The notes under the pieces: model-generated | What the model was told of the DNA's origin: nothing | The model's database searches: none | The model's input: only the letters and a program-made list of their open reading frames with translations | Translations under genes and position numbers: made by a program | Assembly: GCA_037349105.1 (NCBI GenBank) | Contig: JAYJMM010000019.1 | Location: forward strand, 496,001 to 560,000 | Source of the DNA: Limnomonas spitsbergensis | Lineage: Eukaryota; Chlorophyta; Chlorophyceae; Chlamydomonadales | Reading direction: 5' to 3' | Length of the DNA: 64,000 bases | Part shown: positions 63,944-64,000 of the stretch, in pieces | How the letters are laid out: each line of letters begins with the position of its first letter | Numbering within the stretch: position 1 is the stretch's first letter

Positions 63944-64000
63944 CTGCACTCCATTGTATACCAGCCAGCACCCTTGTTCTGCTCCCGATACATGTGAACC

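Overview
The window reads as nuclear DNA of a chlorophyte green alga, most likely Chlamydomonadales (Dunaliella- or Haematococcus-like; this assignment is inferred). The grounds are a Chlorella HUP1-type hexose transporter, plastid-type N-termini on nuclear genes, small exons with GT-AG introns, moderate GC, and very large repeat-filled introns. No bacterial operon structure, rRNA or tRNA was seen. I rebuilt genes by hand from family similarity, splice consensus and phase bookkeeping. In the five genes assigned to a known family every exon junction modelled is in phase.

Layout: (1) 828-7640, minus: hexose/H+ symporter of the HUP/STP family, 11 exons; its last exon lies left of the window. (2) 12299-21737, minus: TMEM19/DUF92 multi-pass membrane protein, 8 exons, with a 482-residue low-complexity N-terminal exon. 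(3) 23890-25395, minus: decayed, 5'-truncated LINE (reverse transcriptase plus C-terminal zinc knuckle). (4) 26234-34616, minus: DUF751/Ycf33-like plastid membrane protein of two exons, split by a 7.7-kb intron that is mostly one 49-bp minisatellite. (5) 35411-50852 (probably to about 51895), minus: membrane-anchored AAA+ ATPase, 13 exons seen, with a TIR-flanked DNA element in its last intron. (6) 52734-57350, plus: unrecognised protein, 3 exons modelled, one intron holding a 71-bp minisatellite. (7) 58732-63943 and beyond, minus: CNOT11 subunit of CCR4-NOT; its N-terminus lies right of the window.

The genes are unrelated housekeeping or organelle functions and form no pathway. What unites the window is intron architecture. 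At most exon edges the intron holds several degenerate tandem copies of that same edge: exon end plus donor copied downstream, or acceptor plus exon start copied upstream. Some of these copies have expanded into micro- or minisatellites. On top of this lie at least three dispersed repeat families (one ending in GTAGCTGAATTGTAGCTGA, one carrying a TAACGTCATTGAC core, one present as an inverted pair) and telomere-like GGGTTTA tracts. The splice-junction duplication pattern is the strongest candidate here for something not well described.
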